This document shows positions 1 to 5,723 of a stretch of DNA of 8,957 nucleotides, in pieces. Position 1 is the first letter of the stretch, and the number at the start of each line of letters is the position of its first letter. Made by a program: the position numbers and the translations under genes. Source of the stretch: Deltaproteobacteria bacterium. Its GTDB lineage: Bacteria > Desulfobacterota > JAENJC01. The notes beneath the pieces are model-generated. The model was not told where the DNA came from. It did not search any database and worked only from the letters and a program-made list of their open reading frames with translations. The stretch lies in NCBI GenBank assembly GCA_016844545.1, contig JAENJC010000035.1, positions 1 through 8,957 on the forward strand, given 5' to 3'.

Positions 1-85
1 TTACGTTATTCGAGGAGCCGAACCTTGAGAGGAGGACCTCTCCGCCTTTTAATGCCGCATCCACGGCTGTCTGCATGAATTCCAT
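1..85 (-). CDS. Inositol monophosphatase family protein, N-terminal fragment (runs off the left edge)
   Basis: Too short for normal ORF calling, but the minus strand stays open from an ATG at 85-83 to the window edge. It reads MEFMQTAVDAALKGGEV, then LLSRFG. A first helix with AALKGGEVLLSRFG closely resembles the start of the inositol monophosphatase (SuhB/CysQ-like) fold, where an A-x-x-A-G-E-x-L motif opens the protein. These enzymes are Mg-dependent cytosolic phosphatases acting on inositol phosphate, PAP or similar small phosphates. No catalytic residue lies inside the window, so the substrate cannot be assigned. A second in-frame ATG at 76-74 is an alternative start, with GGAA just upstream. 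The gene is divergent from the phosphoesterase gene that begins at 165, leaving about 80 bp for two promoters. Family assignment from about 28 residues is tentative. Confidence 0.55.
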   Translation of the reverse strand, partial: MEFMQTAVDAALKGGEVLLSRFGSSNNV

Positions 86-93
86 AGGTCAGA

Positions 94-123
94 ATATTAT
101 CACAAATCCTTCTATGCAACCAA
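94..123 (-). promoter_or_regulatory. Possible promoter for the left-edge phosphatase gene
   Basis: On the minus strand, TTGGTT (118-123) and an extended TGATAATAT whose -10 hexamer TAATAT lies at 94-99 are separated by 18 bp. Transcription would begin within a few bases of the ATG at 85, implying a very short leader or use of the second ATG at 76. This is a pattern match only. Confidence 0.3.
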
Positions 124-164
124 TTTTATTTGAAATATTGTCACCTCTTTGTTATCCTTTTCTT

Positions 165-899
165 ATGCGCTATGCAATTATCTCAGATATACATTCGAAT
201 TTGGAGGCACTGGAGGCCGCTCTAGCAAAAATATCGGAATTTAAAGTAGACGAGATCCTTTGCCTTGGGGATATCGTCGGGTACAACGCCAATCCCAACG
301 AGTGCATAGATATTGTAAAGAGAACTGGGATCAGGTGCATCATGGGAAACCATGACTCCAGGGCATCCGGCCTTGAAGAGCCTGACAATTTCACACCTCT
401 GGCCAAAGAGGCGGTATTATGGACCAGGGATCGGTTGAGTGAAGAGAATAAAGGGTTTCTGAGGAAATTGCCGAGGGAACTCATGATAGACAGATTCTTC
501 ATATTCCACGGCTCTATCCATGATACAGACCGCTACATCATTGATGAGAGGGATGCAATGGATAATTTTGAGATGCTGGGTAACATCCCTGGCGAACCGA
601 AGACAGCTTTTTTTGGTCACACCCATGTGAGGGTTGCGGTGAGCCTACAGAGGGGAAGGGTCTTTCTGGAACAGGGAGAAGAACTGAGGCTCTCTGACTG
701 GAAGAGGTATCTGATAAATCCCGGAAGCGTTGGACAGCCGAGGGACGGGGAGCCATCGGCATCATTCCTTGTCTATGACGAGTTTAACGAGAAAGTCAAC
801 TTTTACAGGGTTGATTATGAAATGGCCGCAACCCAGAAAAAGATCATAGAGGCTGGTCTGCCTGTGGAACTTGCGGAGAGGCTTGCATTAGGCAGGTGA
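165..899 (+). CDS. Calcineurin-like metallophosphoesterase (YfcE/MJ0936-type)
   Basis: A 244-residue two-metal phosphodiesterase/phosphatase, probably cytosolic since no signal peptide is seen. All signature motifs of the family are present: D8-x-H10 in SDIHSN, G35-D36 in LGDIVGY, GNHD at 61-64, H115 in FHGS, GHTH at 151-154, and a C-terminal NPGSVGQPRDG (185-195) typical of the YfcE/MJ0936 branch. The ATG at 165 is chosen because the core beta strand MRYAIISDIH begins exactly there. An in-frame ATG at 75 would add 30 residues unlike the family and would overlap the divergent phosphatase start. No clear Shine-Dalgarno sequence precedes 165. The 3' end overlaps the convergent tatC by 12 bp. 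The natural substrate is unknown; members act on phosphodiesters or on nucleotide and phosphoprotein substrates. Confidence 0.88.
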   Translation: MRYAIISDIHSNLEALEAALAKISEFKVDEILCLGDIVGYNANPNECIDIVKRTGIRCIMGNHDSRASGLEEPDNFTPLAKEAVLWTRDRLSEENKGFLRKLPRELMIDRFFIFHGSIHDTDRYIIDERDAMDNFEMLGNIPGEPKTAFFGHTHVRVAVSLQRGRVFLEQGEELRLSDWKRYLINPGSVGQPRDGEPSASFLVYDEFNEKVNFYRVDYEMAATQKKIIEAGLPVELAERLALGR

Positions 900-1622
900 C
901 ATCTCTTCCTTCCCAACCACCTTGGCTATGACTATCCCCAATTCATATAGACCCATCATTGGCAGGGCCATTAGTATCTGCGAAACCACGTCTGGAGGGG
1001 TTATTACCGCTGAGATGATGAATATAAGAATTATGGCGTACCGCCTTTGTTTCACCAGCCACGAACCTTTCAGGACCCCGACCTTGGCCAGGAAAAAGAC
1101 AATTGGTGGGTATTCAAATATGAGTCCGAATATGAGGAGCATCTTTGATGAAAAGGAGAGATACTCATTTATGGAAGGCATGGGCCTCAGTATGTCGGAG
1201 GAGAAACTCATCAGGAATTTGAAGATTGACGGGAATACTACATAGTAACAGAAGGTGGCGCCAAGTAAGAAAAAAAAGGTAACGGATATCGCAAATGGAA
1301 GGGCATACCTCCTTTCATGTTCAAGGAGGCCCGGGGCTATAAACCGCCAGAGTTGATAGAGTATGACAGGAAATGCCAGACAGATGCCTGAGGTTAAGGC
1401 GAGCTTAAAGTAGGTGAAAAAACCCTCTGTAAGAGTTGTAAACACGAGAGGTGAACCGGCAGGCATCGCATTGAGAATCGGCCTCATGAGGAATTCAAAT
1501 ATCTGTTCTACATAGGCGTATGATACGAGGAAACCGATGCCAATGGCTATAAAAGACCTTATGAGCCTTGTCCTAAGCTCGGCCAGATGGTAAGTTAAGG
1601 GTAGCAGCTTCTCATCGGCCAT
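888..1622 (-). CDS. tatC: Twin-arginine translocase subunit TatC
   Basis: Multi-spanning inner-membrane core of the Tat system, which exports folded, often cofactor-bearing proteins and recognises the twin-arginine signal peptide. The 244-residue length and six predicted membrane segments fit the family. Diagnostic motifs are HLAELRTRL (12-20), a proline at 48, FPVILYQLWRFIAPGL (84-99) followed by HERR, the intramembrane E170 in FGLIFEYPP, and ITPPDVVSQ (207-215) before the last helices. It starts 2 bases after the tatB stop, so the pair is almost certainly co-translated; the upstream sequence has only a weak purine-rich ribosome site. Its 3' end overlaps the convergent phosphoesterase gene by 12 bp, leaving no room for an independent terminator. 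Confidence 0.96.
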   Translation of the reverse strand: MADEKLLPLTYHLAELRTRLIRSFIAIGIGFLVSYAYVEQIFEFLMRPILNAMPAGSPLVFTTLTEGFFTYFKLALTSGICLAFPVILYQLWRFIAPGLLEHERRYALPFAISVTFFFLLGATFCYYVVFPSIFKFLMSFSSDILRPMPSINEYLSFSSKMLLIFGLIFEYPPIVFFLAKVGVLKGSWLVKQRRYAIILIFIISAVITPPDVVSQILMALPMMGLYELGIVIAKVVGKEEMSPA

Positions 1623-1624
1623 CT

Positions 1625-1927
1625 CTAAACCGCTTCTTCATGGCCGGGGGTTTCAGATCCATTGTCCTTGCCCTTCTTAGTCATTTCTTCTTCAGGTTTA
1701 AGTGATGCCCCTTTTGGTTCAGATTCAGCTGAAACGGTACTTTTATGGCCTGTTTTGGGCAGTTCAGTCGCCTCCATTATATCGCCCTTTATGTCGTCAG
1801 CAGTCCTCCTGAAGGCAGAAAGCCCCTTTGCGAGAGACCTGGCTATCTCCGGCAACTTATCAGGGCCAACGACTATCAATGCCACCACCAAAATCACTAT
1901 CAGTTCCGGCATGCCTATGCCAAACAT
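1625..1927 (-). CDS. tatB: Tat translocase TatA/TatB-family protein (TatB-like)
   Basis: A 100-residue protein with one N-terminal membrane helix (about 5-20), the hinge V-V-G-P-D-K-L-P (19-26), an amphipathic helix to about residue 50, then a charged, low-complexity cytoplasmic tail. E8 in MPELIV and the G-P hinge without the TatA-type F-G favour TatB over TatA, but the helix resembles both and it may serve as a bifunctional TatA/B. It would form the receptor with TatC, encoded just downstream, and help form the pore. A clear GGAG lies 5 bases before the ATG at 1927. The gene sits 66 bp after the deacetylase stop, on the same strand. No second TatA-family gene is seen in this window. Confidence 0.88.
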   Translation of the reverse strand: MFGIGMPELIVILVVALIVVGPDKLPEIARSLAKGLSAFRRTADDIKGDIMEATELPKTGHKSTVSAESEPKGASLKPEEEMTKKGKDNGSETPGHEEAV

Positions 1928-1993
1928 ACGGACTCCAACGCGTTAGATAGTGACAAAATAAACCTTTTGGATGGGGGTGTCAAGGCGATTGAC

Positions 1994-2947
1994 TCAACTA
2001 TCGGTTGCTCGAATTGTCATGACCCTAAGATGGGCCTCAACGGAGAGAGCCAGGGCATCAAGGTTGTACCCGCCTTCGAGGGCGGAAAGAACCTTTCCTT
2101 TGCAGCATCTTTCAGATATATCCAGCACTATCCTTGTCATCTCTGCGTATGAATCCTCAGTCAGCAGAAGACCTCCAAGGGGGTCATCCTTATGGGCATC
2201 AAACCCGGCAGATATGAGGATAAACTCAGGAGAGAATTCCAGTGCCCGTTCATAAAGGGCTTCCCTGAACTTCTTCATAAACTCTTCAGAAGGAGTCCCT
2301 GCCCGCATAGGGGCATTTATGGTATAACCCTCCCCCTTCCCCTCACCTGTCTCGTGGTAAGAGCCTGTACCGGGATAATGAGGATATTGGTGTGTAGAAA
2401 AATAAAGGACCGAAGGGTCGTCATAGAAAGCTTCCTGTGTTCCGTTCCCATGATGAAGGTCCCAGTCAACGATCAGGACTTTTTTTATGCCATGCCTCTT
2501 TTGTAAATGTCTTGCGCCTATGGCTACGTTGTTAAAAAGGCAAAATCCCATCGCCTGGTCAGGGGTTGCATGATGCCCTGGCGGCCTTACAAGGGCCATC
2601 CCGTTTTTGATCTCCCCAGACATTATCCTGTCAATCCCGGTCAGTATCCCGCCGACCGCAAGCAAGGCAACCCTGAAAGAATCCTCTGATATTAGGGTGT
2701 CGGGTGTAAGTGCGGTAAGGCCTTCATCCCAGGCATTTTTTATAGCCTCCAGGTGATCTCTTGAATGGATGAGGAGTATATCTTCTTCCCCGGCAGGTTT
2801 TGGCTCAATAAGTACAAGTTTTTCCAGAAGACCGGACTTACGAAGTCTGTCCATAATAGAGATCAGCCTGTCAGAAGATTCCGGGTGGCCGAACCCTGTA
2901 TCATGTTTAAGGTAATCCGGGTGATATATGATTCCTGTCTTTGACAT
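1994..2947 (-). CDS. Histone deacetylase-fold deacetylase (AcuC / class II HDAC-like)
   Basis: A Zn-dependent amidohydrolase of the arginase/deacetylase fold, likely cytosolic, expected to deacetylate acetyl-lysine proteins (as AcuC does for acetyl-CoA synthetase) or acetylpolyamines. Counting from the ATG at 2947 (317 residues): the N-terminal YHPDYLKHDTGFGHPESSDR signature, RPPGHHA with the catalytic His pair H125/H126, DWDLHHGNGT with zinc ligands D163 and H165, the third ligand D250 in AGFDAHKDD, and the transition-state tyrosine in GGYNLDA (Y294). All catalytic residues are present. Start choice is uncertain: 2947 fits homologues but lacks a ribosome site. The frame stays open to a TTG at 3034, and the only strong purine run, AAGGGGG (2980-2986), sits 8 bases before an in-frame ATT at 2971. 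It lies between the cytochrome c and tat genes on the same strand. Confidence 0.92.
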   Translation of the reverse strand: MSKTGIIYHPDYLKHDTGFGHPESSDRLISIMDRLRKSGLLEKLVLIEPKPAGEEDILLIHSRDHLEAIKNAWDEGLTALTPDTLISEDSFRVALLAVGGILTGIDRIMSGEIKNGMALVRPPGHHATPDQAMGFCLFNNVAIGARHLQKRHGIKKVLIVDWDLHHGNGTQEAFYDDPSVLYFSTHQYPHYPGTGSYHETGEGKGEGYTINAPMRAGTPSEEFMKKFREALYERALEFSPEFILISAGFDAHKDDPLGGLLLTEDSYAEMTRIVLDISERCCKGKVLSALEGGYNLDALALSVEAHLRVMTIRATDS

Positions 2948-3066
2948 ATTTTTGAAAGCAGTTTGCGGAATAAAATATTCCCCCTTAAAAGCTTTATTCA
3001 AGATATCCTTCCTCAAAATCGTTGTCAAATCCAACCTTCGGCCATTTCATTTATCCAGAGGCATCA

Positions 3067-3981
3067 CTAATCATCAATCATCCTCTTCCCTGAATCCTTT
3101 TTCTCCATGTTTATTGCGCCCTTTCTCATGTCCCTCACCCTTTCTCCGCCAATCCCCTCACCCTCACCAGTCTTGTCCGTTCCGTAACTCCTTCCTCCCA
3201 TATTGACCCTGTGGCAGTCGAGGCACCTTCCGATATCCTCCTTTATCCCTTCTTCTCGGTGCTCGGCAATGATACCCCTGCTTGAGTGCTCGTGACAGTT
3301 CATGCAGGTGTACTTCCTGTAGCTACTCGTATCATGGCATTTTTTGCATGCCACCTTGTGGTCTTTATCCAGGAAGAAATATTTATCATGGTTGTATGTA
3401 GACGGCTTCCATGCCTTTGTGCCGTGGCAGTCACCGCAGCTTCCTATGGCCCCCATCTCGTGCATCTCATCCTTTGGCGCTTTGTTATGGCAGTCAATAC
3501 AAGGTTTTGCTGATACCCGTGCATGATTAAATGTTACCTCTTTCCACTTTCTGGTGTTATGACATTCTGAGCAGTCGCCTGCATATTTTTCTTTATGGGC
3601 CTTATCCCCCTCACCACTATGACAATCCATACACTTGGAGAATTTGAAGGCATCGTGATCCATGCCCTTGGTTATCTTTCCCTTCTGCCCCAGGTGGTCT
3701 GTATGACAGATAAGACAGTTCTTTCCTTTCATCCTGTTGTGGAGGTCTATCACGGCTGGTTTCTTCCCTATCTTCCCTTCAGGGTGACACTTTGCTACAG
3801 AACATGACTCGGAGGCAACCAGTTTAAATGGGGCGTGACAATCCTTGCATCTGAGTTTCCTGTGGCCCTCAACCAGGTCTCCGGTAGAGTAAAGTGGGGC
3901 CGGGTATTTCATCCCAGCGAGAACAAGCTGGCCCGCAAGCAGGCATCCAATGAACAGCCAGAAGGAATAACTCTTTTTCAT
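3067..3981 (-). CDS. Periplasmic decahaem cytochrome c
   Basis: A 304-residue secreted cytochrome. Residues 1-22 form a signal peptide (MKK, hydrophobic core, VLA-G). Nine CxxCH motifs begin at C45, C89, C117, C137, C161, C182, C212, C226 and C253, plus one CxxxxCH at C60-H66, giving ten covalent haem sites. Extra histidines (for example in FNH 151-153, YNH 196-198, HEEGI-type EHREEGI 240-246) could be distal ligands, as in other multihaem electron carriers. Its likely role is to take electrons from the b-type cytochromes encoded immediately upstream and relay them across the periplasm. The ATG overlaps the preceding stop by 4 bp, and GGAGG lies 9 bases before it. Residues 260-304 hold no haem site and are rich in G, E, K, R and D. 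No close named family is recognised with certainty, so the terminal acceptor is unknown. Confidence 0.9.
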   Translation of the reverse strand: MKKSYSFWLFIGCLLAGQLVLAGMKYPAPLYSTGDLVEGHRKLRCKDCHAPFKLVASESCSVAKCHPEGKIGKKPAVIDLHNRMKGKNCLICHTDHLGQKGKITKGMDHDAFKFSKCMDCHSGEGDKAHKEKYAGDCSECHNTRKWKEVTFNHARVSAKPCIDCHNKAPKDEMHEMGAIGSCGDCHGTKAWKPSTYNHDKYFFLDKDHKVACKKCHDTSSYRKYTCMNCHEHSSRGIIAEHREEGIKEDIGRCLDCHRVNMGGRSYGTDKTGEGEGIGGERVRDMRKGAINMEKKDSGKRMIDD

Positions 3982-4556
3982 ATCTTAAAACCTCCGTAGT
4001 AAAGCGCTGCAATGGCATGATAAACTACCATCACTCCAAGGATAGATATCACAGGCATATGATATGTCCGCCATTTAGAAAGGGCCTCAGAGGCGGTTGC
4101 CAGGCCGGTGAGACTCTCTTCAATCTCCTTTTCCGACAATCCGTCTTTTTTAAGGCCCGCTTTTTTTAATCTCAGCTCTGCCTTGACATTGTCGTAAACA
4201 TATCTCCCTATAAGGCCGCTGATGAATGCGATAAACATGAATATAAGCGTTATGATCGCCACAATGCCGTGAAAATGAGTCCCTGTATGGATAAATATGA
4301 TAACAGTGCCTGCAATGGCCAGCCATTCATGCGCTCTCAGCCACCCCTTCACCCCTCCGCTTTTAAATAACTTCTTCCTCTTCCTCATGGAATAACCGAA
4401 GGAGAGGATGACCAGAAGGGTCCCTACGATGCCTGTAAGTAGTCTGTGTCCCCTTAGGCCATATATATCGAGTATCTGCTCCACAAGTATGGCGTTTCCA
4501 ACTACTAGGAACACCGTTAAAAATAAAGCTGAAAGCCTGTTAACGACTAACTTCAT
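3978..4556 (-). CDS. Small b-type membrane cytochrome (ferric-reductase/b561-like)
   Basis: A 192-residue integral membrane protein with about five predicted helices (roughly 7-27, 37-56, 74-92, 97-118, 164-186). Helix-associated histidines H37, H76, H90, H94, H96, H166 and H180 are suitable haem b ligands; the pattern AHEW (75-78), IHTGTHFHG (89-97), YHMPV (165-169), VYHA (178-181) resembles cytochrome b domains of ferric-reductase or b561 type. A charged, helical loop (119-162) separates the last two helices. It probably works with the preceding b561 and the following decahaem protein to move electrons from quinol to the periplasm. AAGGAAG lies 6 bases before the ATG and overlaps the previous stop; the 3' end overlaps the cytochrome c start as ATGA. 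The haem-ligand assignment is inference. Confidence 0.75.
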   Translation of the reverse strand: MKLVVNRLSALFLTVFLVVGNAILVEQILDIYGLRGHRLLTGIVGTLLVILSFGYSMRKRKKLFKSGGVKGWLRAHEWLAIAGTVIIFIHTGTHFHGIVAIITLIFMFIAFISGLIGRYVYDNVKAELRLKKAGLKKDGLSEKEIEESLTGLATASEALSKWRTYHMPVISILGVMVVYHAIAALYYGGFKI

Positions 4557-4567
4557 AAAATTCTTCC

Positions 4568-5230
4568 TTAATCCTTTTTCCGCAGATACTTTACCCCGTT
4601 TATCATTGACGACATGAGGCCGTTCTTTTCCTTGATATCATGCATTACATTACCTCCGAGGTGCAGGGCGAGGTAGACCAGGGTAAAGATGAAACCGAAT
4701 TCGTGTACCTCTTTCAGGCCGTCTTTCAATGCCTTTCTTGCCTCTTCACCCATCCCGCCGACGACGAGTGAGCCAGGGAACATATTAAACTCAAGCCCTG
4801 AGAGGATGAACCCTGTCACCATCTGGGATACAAGAACCACAAAAAGCACAATATATAAAAGGGCCGCTACTGGGTTGTGGCCCACCGCTTGGGGCGGAAG
4901 CCCCCTGAACCCGCTAAGAAACCACCTTACATTGGCCTTGATCCCTTCATACTGTTCCTTTGTATGCGGGAAAAGGTCTCCCCACTTAGCGTACCTGTTC
5001 CCGACAAAACCACGCACAACCCTTAGCGTAAAAAATAAGGCCAGGAGATACCCGACATAGGAATGGACCTCTTTGACTACCCTTCTCCCTTCCTTAGGCA
5101 TACCGAGGTCCTTCCCGACCTCCCAGAATATCCCCAAAACGGCCAGGACAATAACCGATAGGGCGAGTCCCCAATGGACCACCCTGTCCTGCCAATCCCA
5201 AACCTTTACCTGTTCTCTTATCTCTTCCAT
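4568..5230 (-). CDS. Di-haem cytochrome b561 (Ni/Fe-hydrogenase b-type subunit-like)
   Basis: A 220-residue inner-membrane cytochrome of the bacterial b561/HupC superfamily, which oxidises or reduces the quinone pool for a periplasmic partner. It opens with the typical VWDWQDRVVHWGLAL (10-24), supplying the first ligand H19. H56 lies in EVHSYVG in the second helix, GHNP at 117-120 is the conserved loop before helix three, and H176 and H190 in the last helix complete two haem b sites. Four membrane segments (about 18-36, 55-74, 121-146, 174-194) match the family. AAGGAG stands 7 bases before the ATG. It lies 17 bp after the PepSY gene and 11 bp before the next cytochrome gene, so it is part of a tight operon. 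The partner is probably the decahaem cytochrome two genes downstream. Confidence 0.9.
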   Translation of the reverse strand: MEEIREQVKVWDWQDRVVHWGLALSVIVLAVLGIFWEVGKDLGMPKEGRRVVKEVHSYVGYLLALFFTLRVVRGFVGNRYAKWGDLFPHTKEQYEGIKANVRWFLSGFRGLPPQAVGHNPVAALLYIVLFVVLVSQMVTGFILSGLEFNMFPGSLVVGGMGEEARKALKDGLKEVHEFGFIFTLVYLALHLGGNVMHDIKEKNGLMSSMINGVKYLRKKD

Positions 5231-5247
5231 TTTATTCTCCTTTGTAC

Positions 5248-5533
5248 TTAATTTTGGGGCTTGTGAAAGCCATTTATTGAACGGTCCTTCATCATCAACC
5301 CCTTCCTTATGATCGTCCCATCATCAGAGTCTATCTTCAACTTTATCTTTTCTCCTTTTTCAGTCATTATCTTTATTTCATAGACGCCGTCTTCAAACTC
5401 TGCCTCCAATACCTTTCCAGGCACCTCTTTATTTGCGATATTTAAAGCATCCTCGAGTGTTACCCTCGCTGCTGAGGGCAAAACCGCATGTTCCTAAAAT
5501 TAAGATCAAAGTCATTAAAAAAAACTTACTCAT
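5248..5533 (-). pseudogene. PepSY-domain periplasmic protein, split by an apparent frameshift
   Basis: The domain frame reads RVTLEDALNIANKEVPGK, then a beta-strand part (EAEFEDGVYEIKIMTEKGEK, KLKIDSDDGTIIRKG): a single PepSY domain as found in small secreted proteins next to cytochrome b genes. In that frame the only start is a TTG at 5481, with no signal peptide and a TAG at 5496-5494 behind it. An excellent start lies farther up in another frame: AGAGGG, 6 bases, then ATG at 5533, encoding a signal peptide (MSKFFLMTLILILG, then TCGFA) that runs out of frame to a TAA at 5431-5429. Joining signal peptide and domain needs a +1 shift between about 5493 and 5470; loss of one T from the TTTT run would do it. 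It may be a broken gene, a sequencing error or recoding. The downstream cytochrome genes look intact. Confidence 0.7.
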
Positions 5534-5569
5534 ATCATCCCTCTTATTTTCAAAAAAACCTGTCTTCAT

Positions 5570-5583
5570 ATTATATGCTTATA
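5570..5583 (-). promoter_or_regulatory. AT-rich -10 region of the cytochrome operon promoter
   Basis: On the minus strand a TATAAT hexamer lies at 5570-5575 and an overlapping-style alternative TATAAG at 5578-5583, within a very AT-rich run 37-50 bases before the ATG at 5533. No good TTGACA-like -35 is found 16-18 bp upstream, which suggests an activator-dependent promoter. Pattern match only. Confidence 0.4.
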
Positions 5584-5599
5584 ATATAAACGGTATTAG

Positions 5600-5616
5600 A
5601 TTAAAGTAAGGTTAAT
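5600..5616 (-). promoter_or_regulatory. Candidate direct-repeat operator (PmrA/QseB-like response-regulator box)
   Basis: Reading the minus strand, ATTAAC, 5 bases, TTTAAT form two half-sites repeated at 11-bp (one helical turn) spacing. This matches the architecture of OmpR/PhoB-family boxes, and the second half-site fits the PmrA/QseB consensus (C/T)TTAA(T/G). It lies just upstream of the AT-rich -10 region, where such an activator would replace a weak -35. PepSY and b561 genes are often controlled by such systems, but no regulator gene is in this window. Confidence 0.3.
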
Positions 5617-5723
5617 AACAGTCAGTCAGGGTAGTGGCGGTAAAGTGGAAAAGAGGCAGGGTGTAGAGCTGGGAGTCATTGCGAAGGTAGTCTTGACGAC
5701 TGATTGGGCCGGTATTAGCCATT

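Larger units (their letters stand above)
5534..5723. other. Intergenic region between lipoprotein gene and cytochrome operon
   Basis: This 190-bp gap is the longest non-coding stretch in the window. Its left third holds the candidate promoter and operator for the cytochrome operon. The right part (about 5641-5720) contains GGGAGTCATTGCGAAGG and nearby text reminiscent of degenerate intergenic repeats seen in many bacterial genomes, but no convincing palindrome, terminator hairpin with T-run, small ORF or RNA gene was found. Confidence 0.5.

Noticed and set aside
75..164. In-frame N-terminal extension of the phosphoesterase from the ATG at 75
   Set aside because: The family core begins at the ATG at 165 (MRYAIISDIH), the extra 30 residues look unlike the family, and the segment overlaps the divergent phosphatase gene and its likely promoter.
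1745..2152. Plus-strand ORF of 135 codons across tatB and the deacetylase end
   Set aside because: It spans the antisense of two clear genes and has no recognisable family features.
5690..5706. Possible terminator hairpin (AGTC-loop-GACT) after the lipoprotein gene
   Set aside because: The stem is only about 4 bp and no T-run follows, so it cannot be called a terminator.
5640..5723. Small RNA or repeat element in the gap after the lipoprotein gene
   Set aside because: There is some resemblance to degenerate intergenic repeats, but no second copy in the window, no stable palindrome and no promoter-terminator pair.
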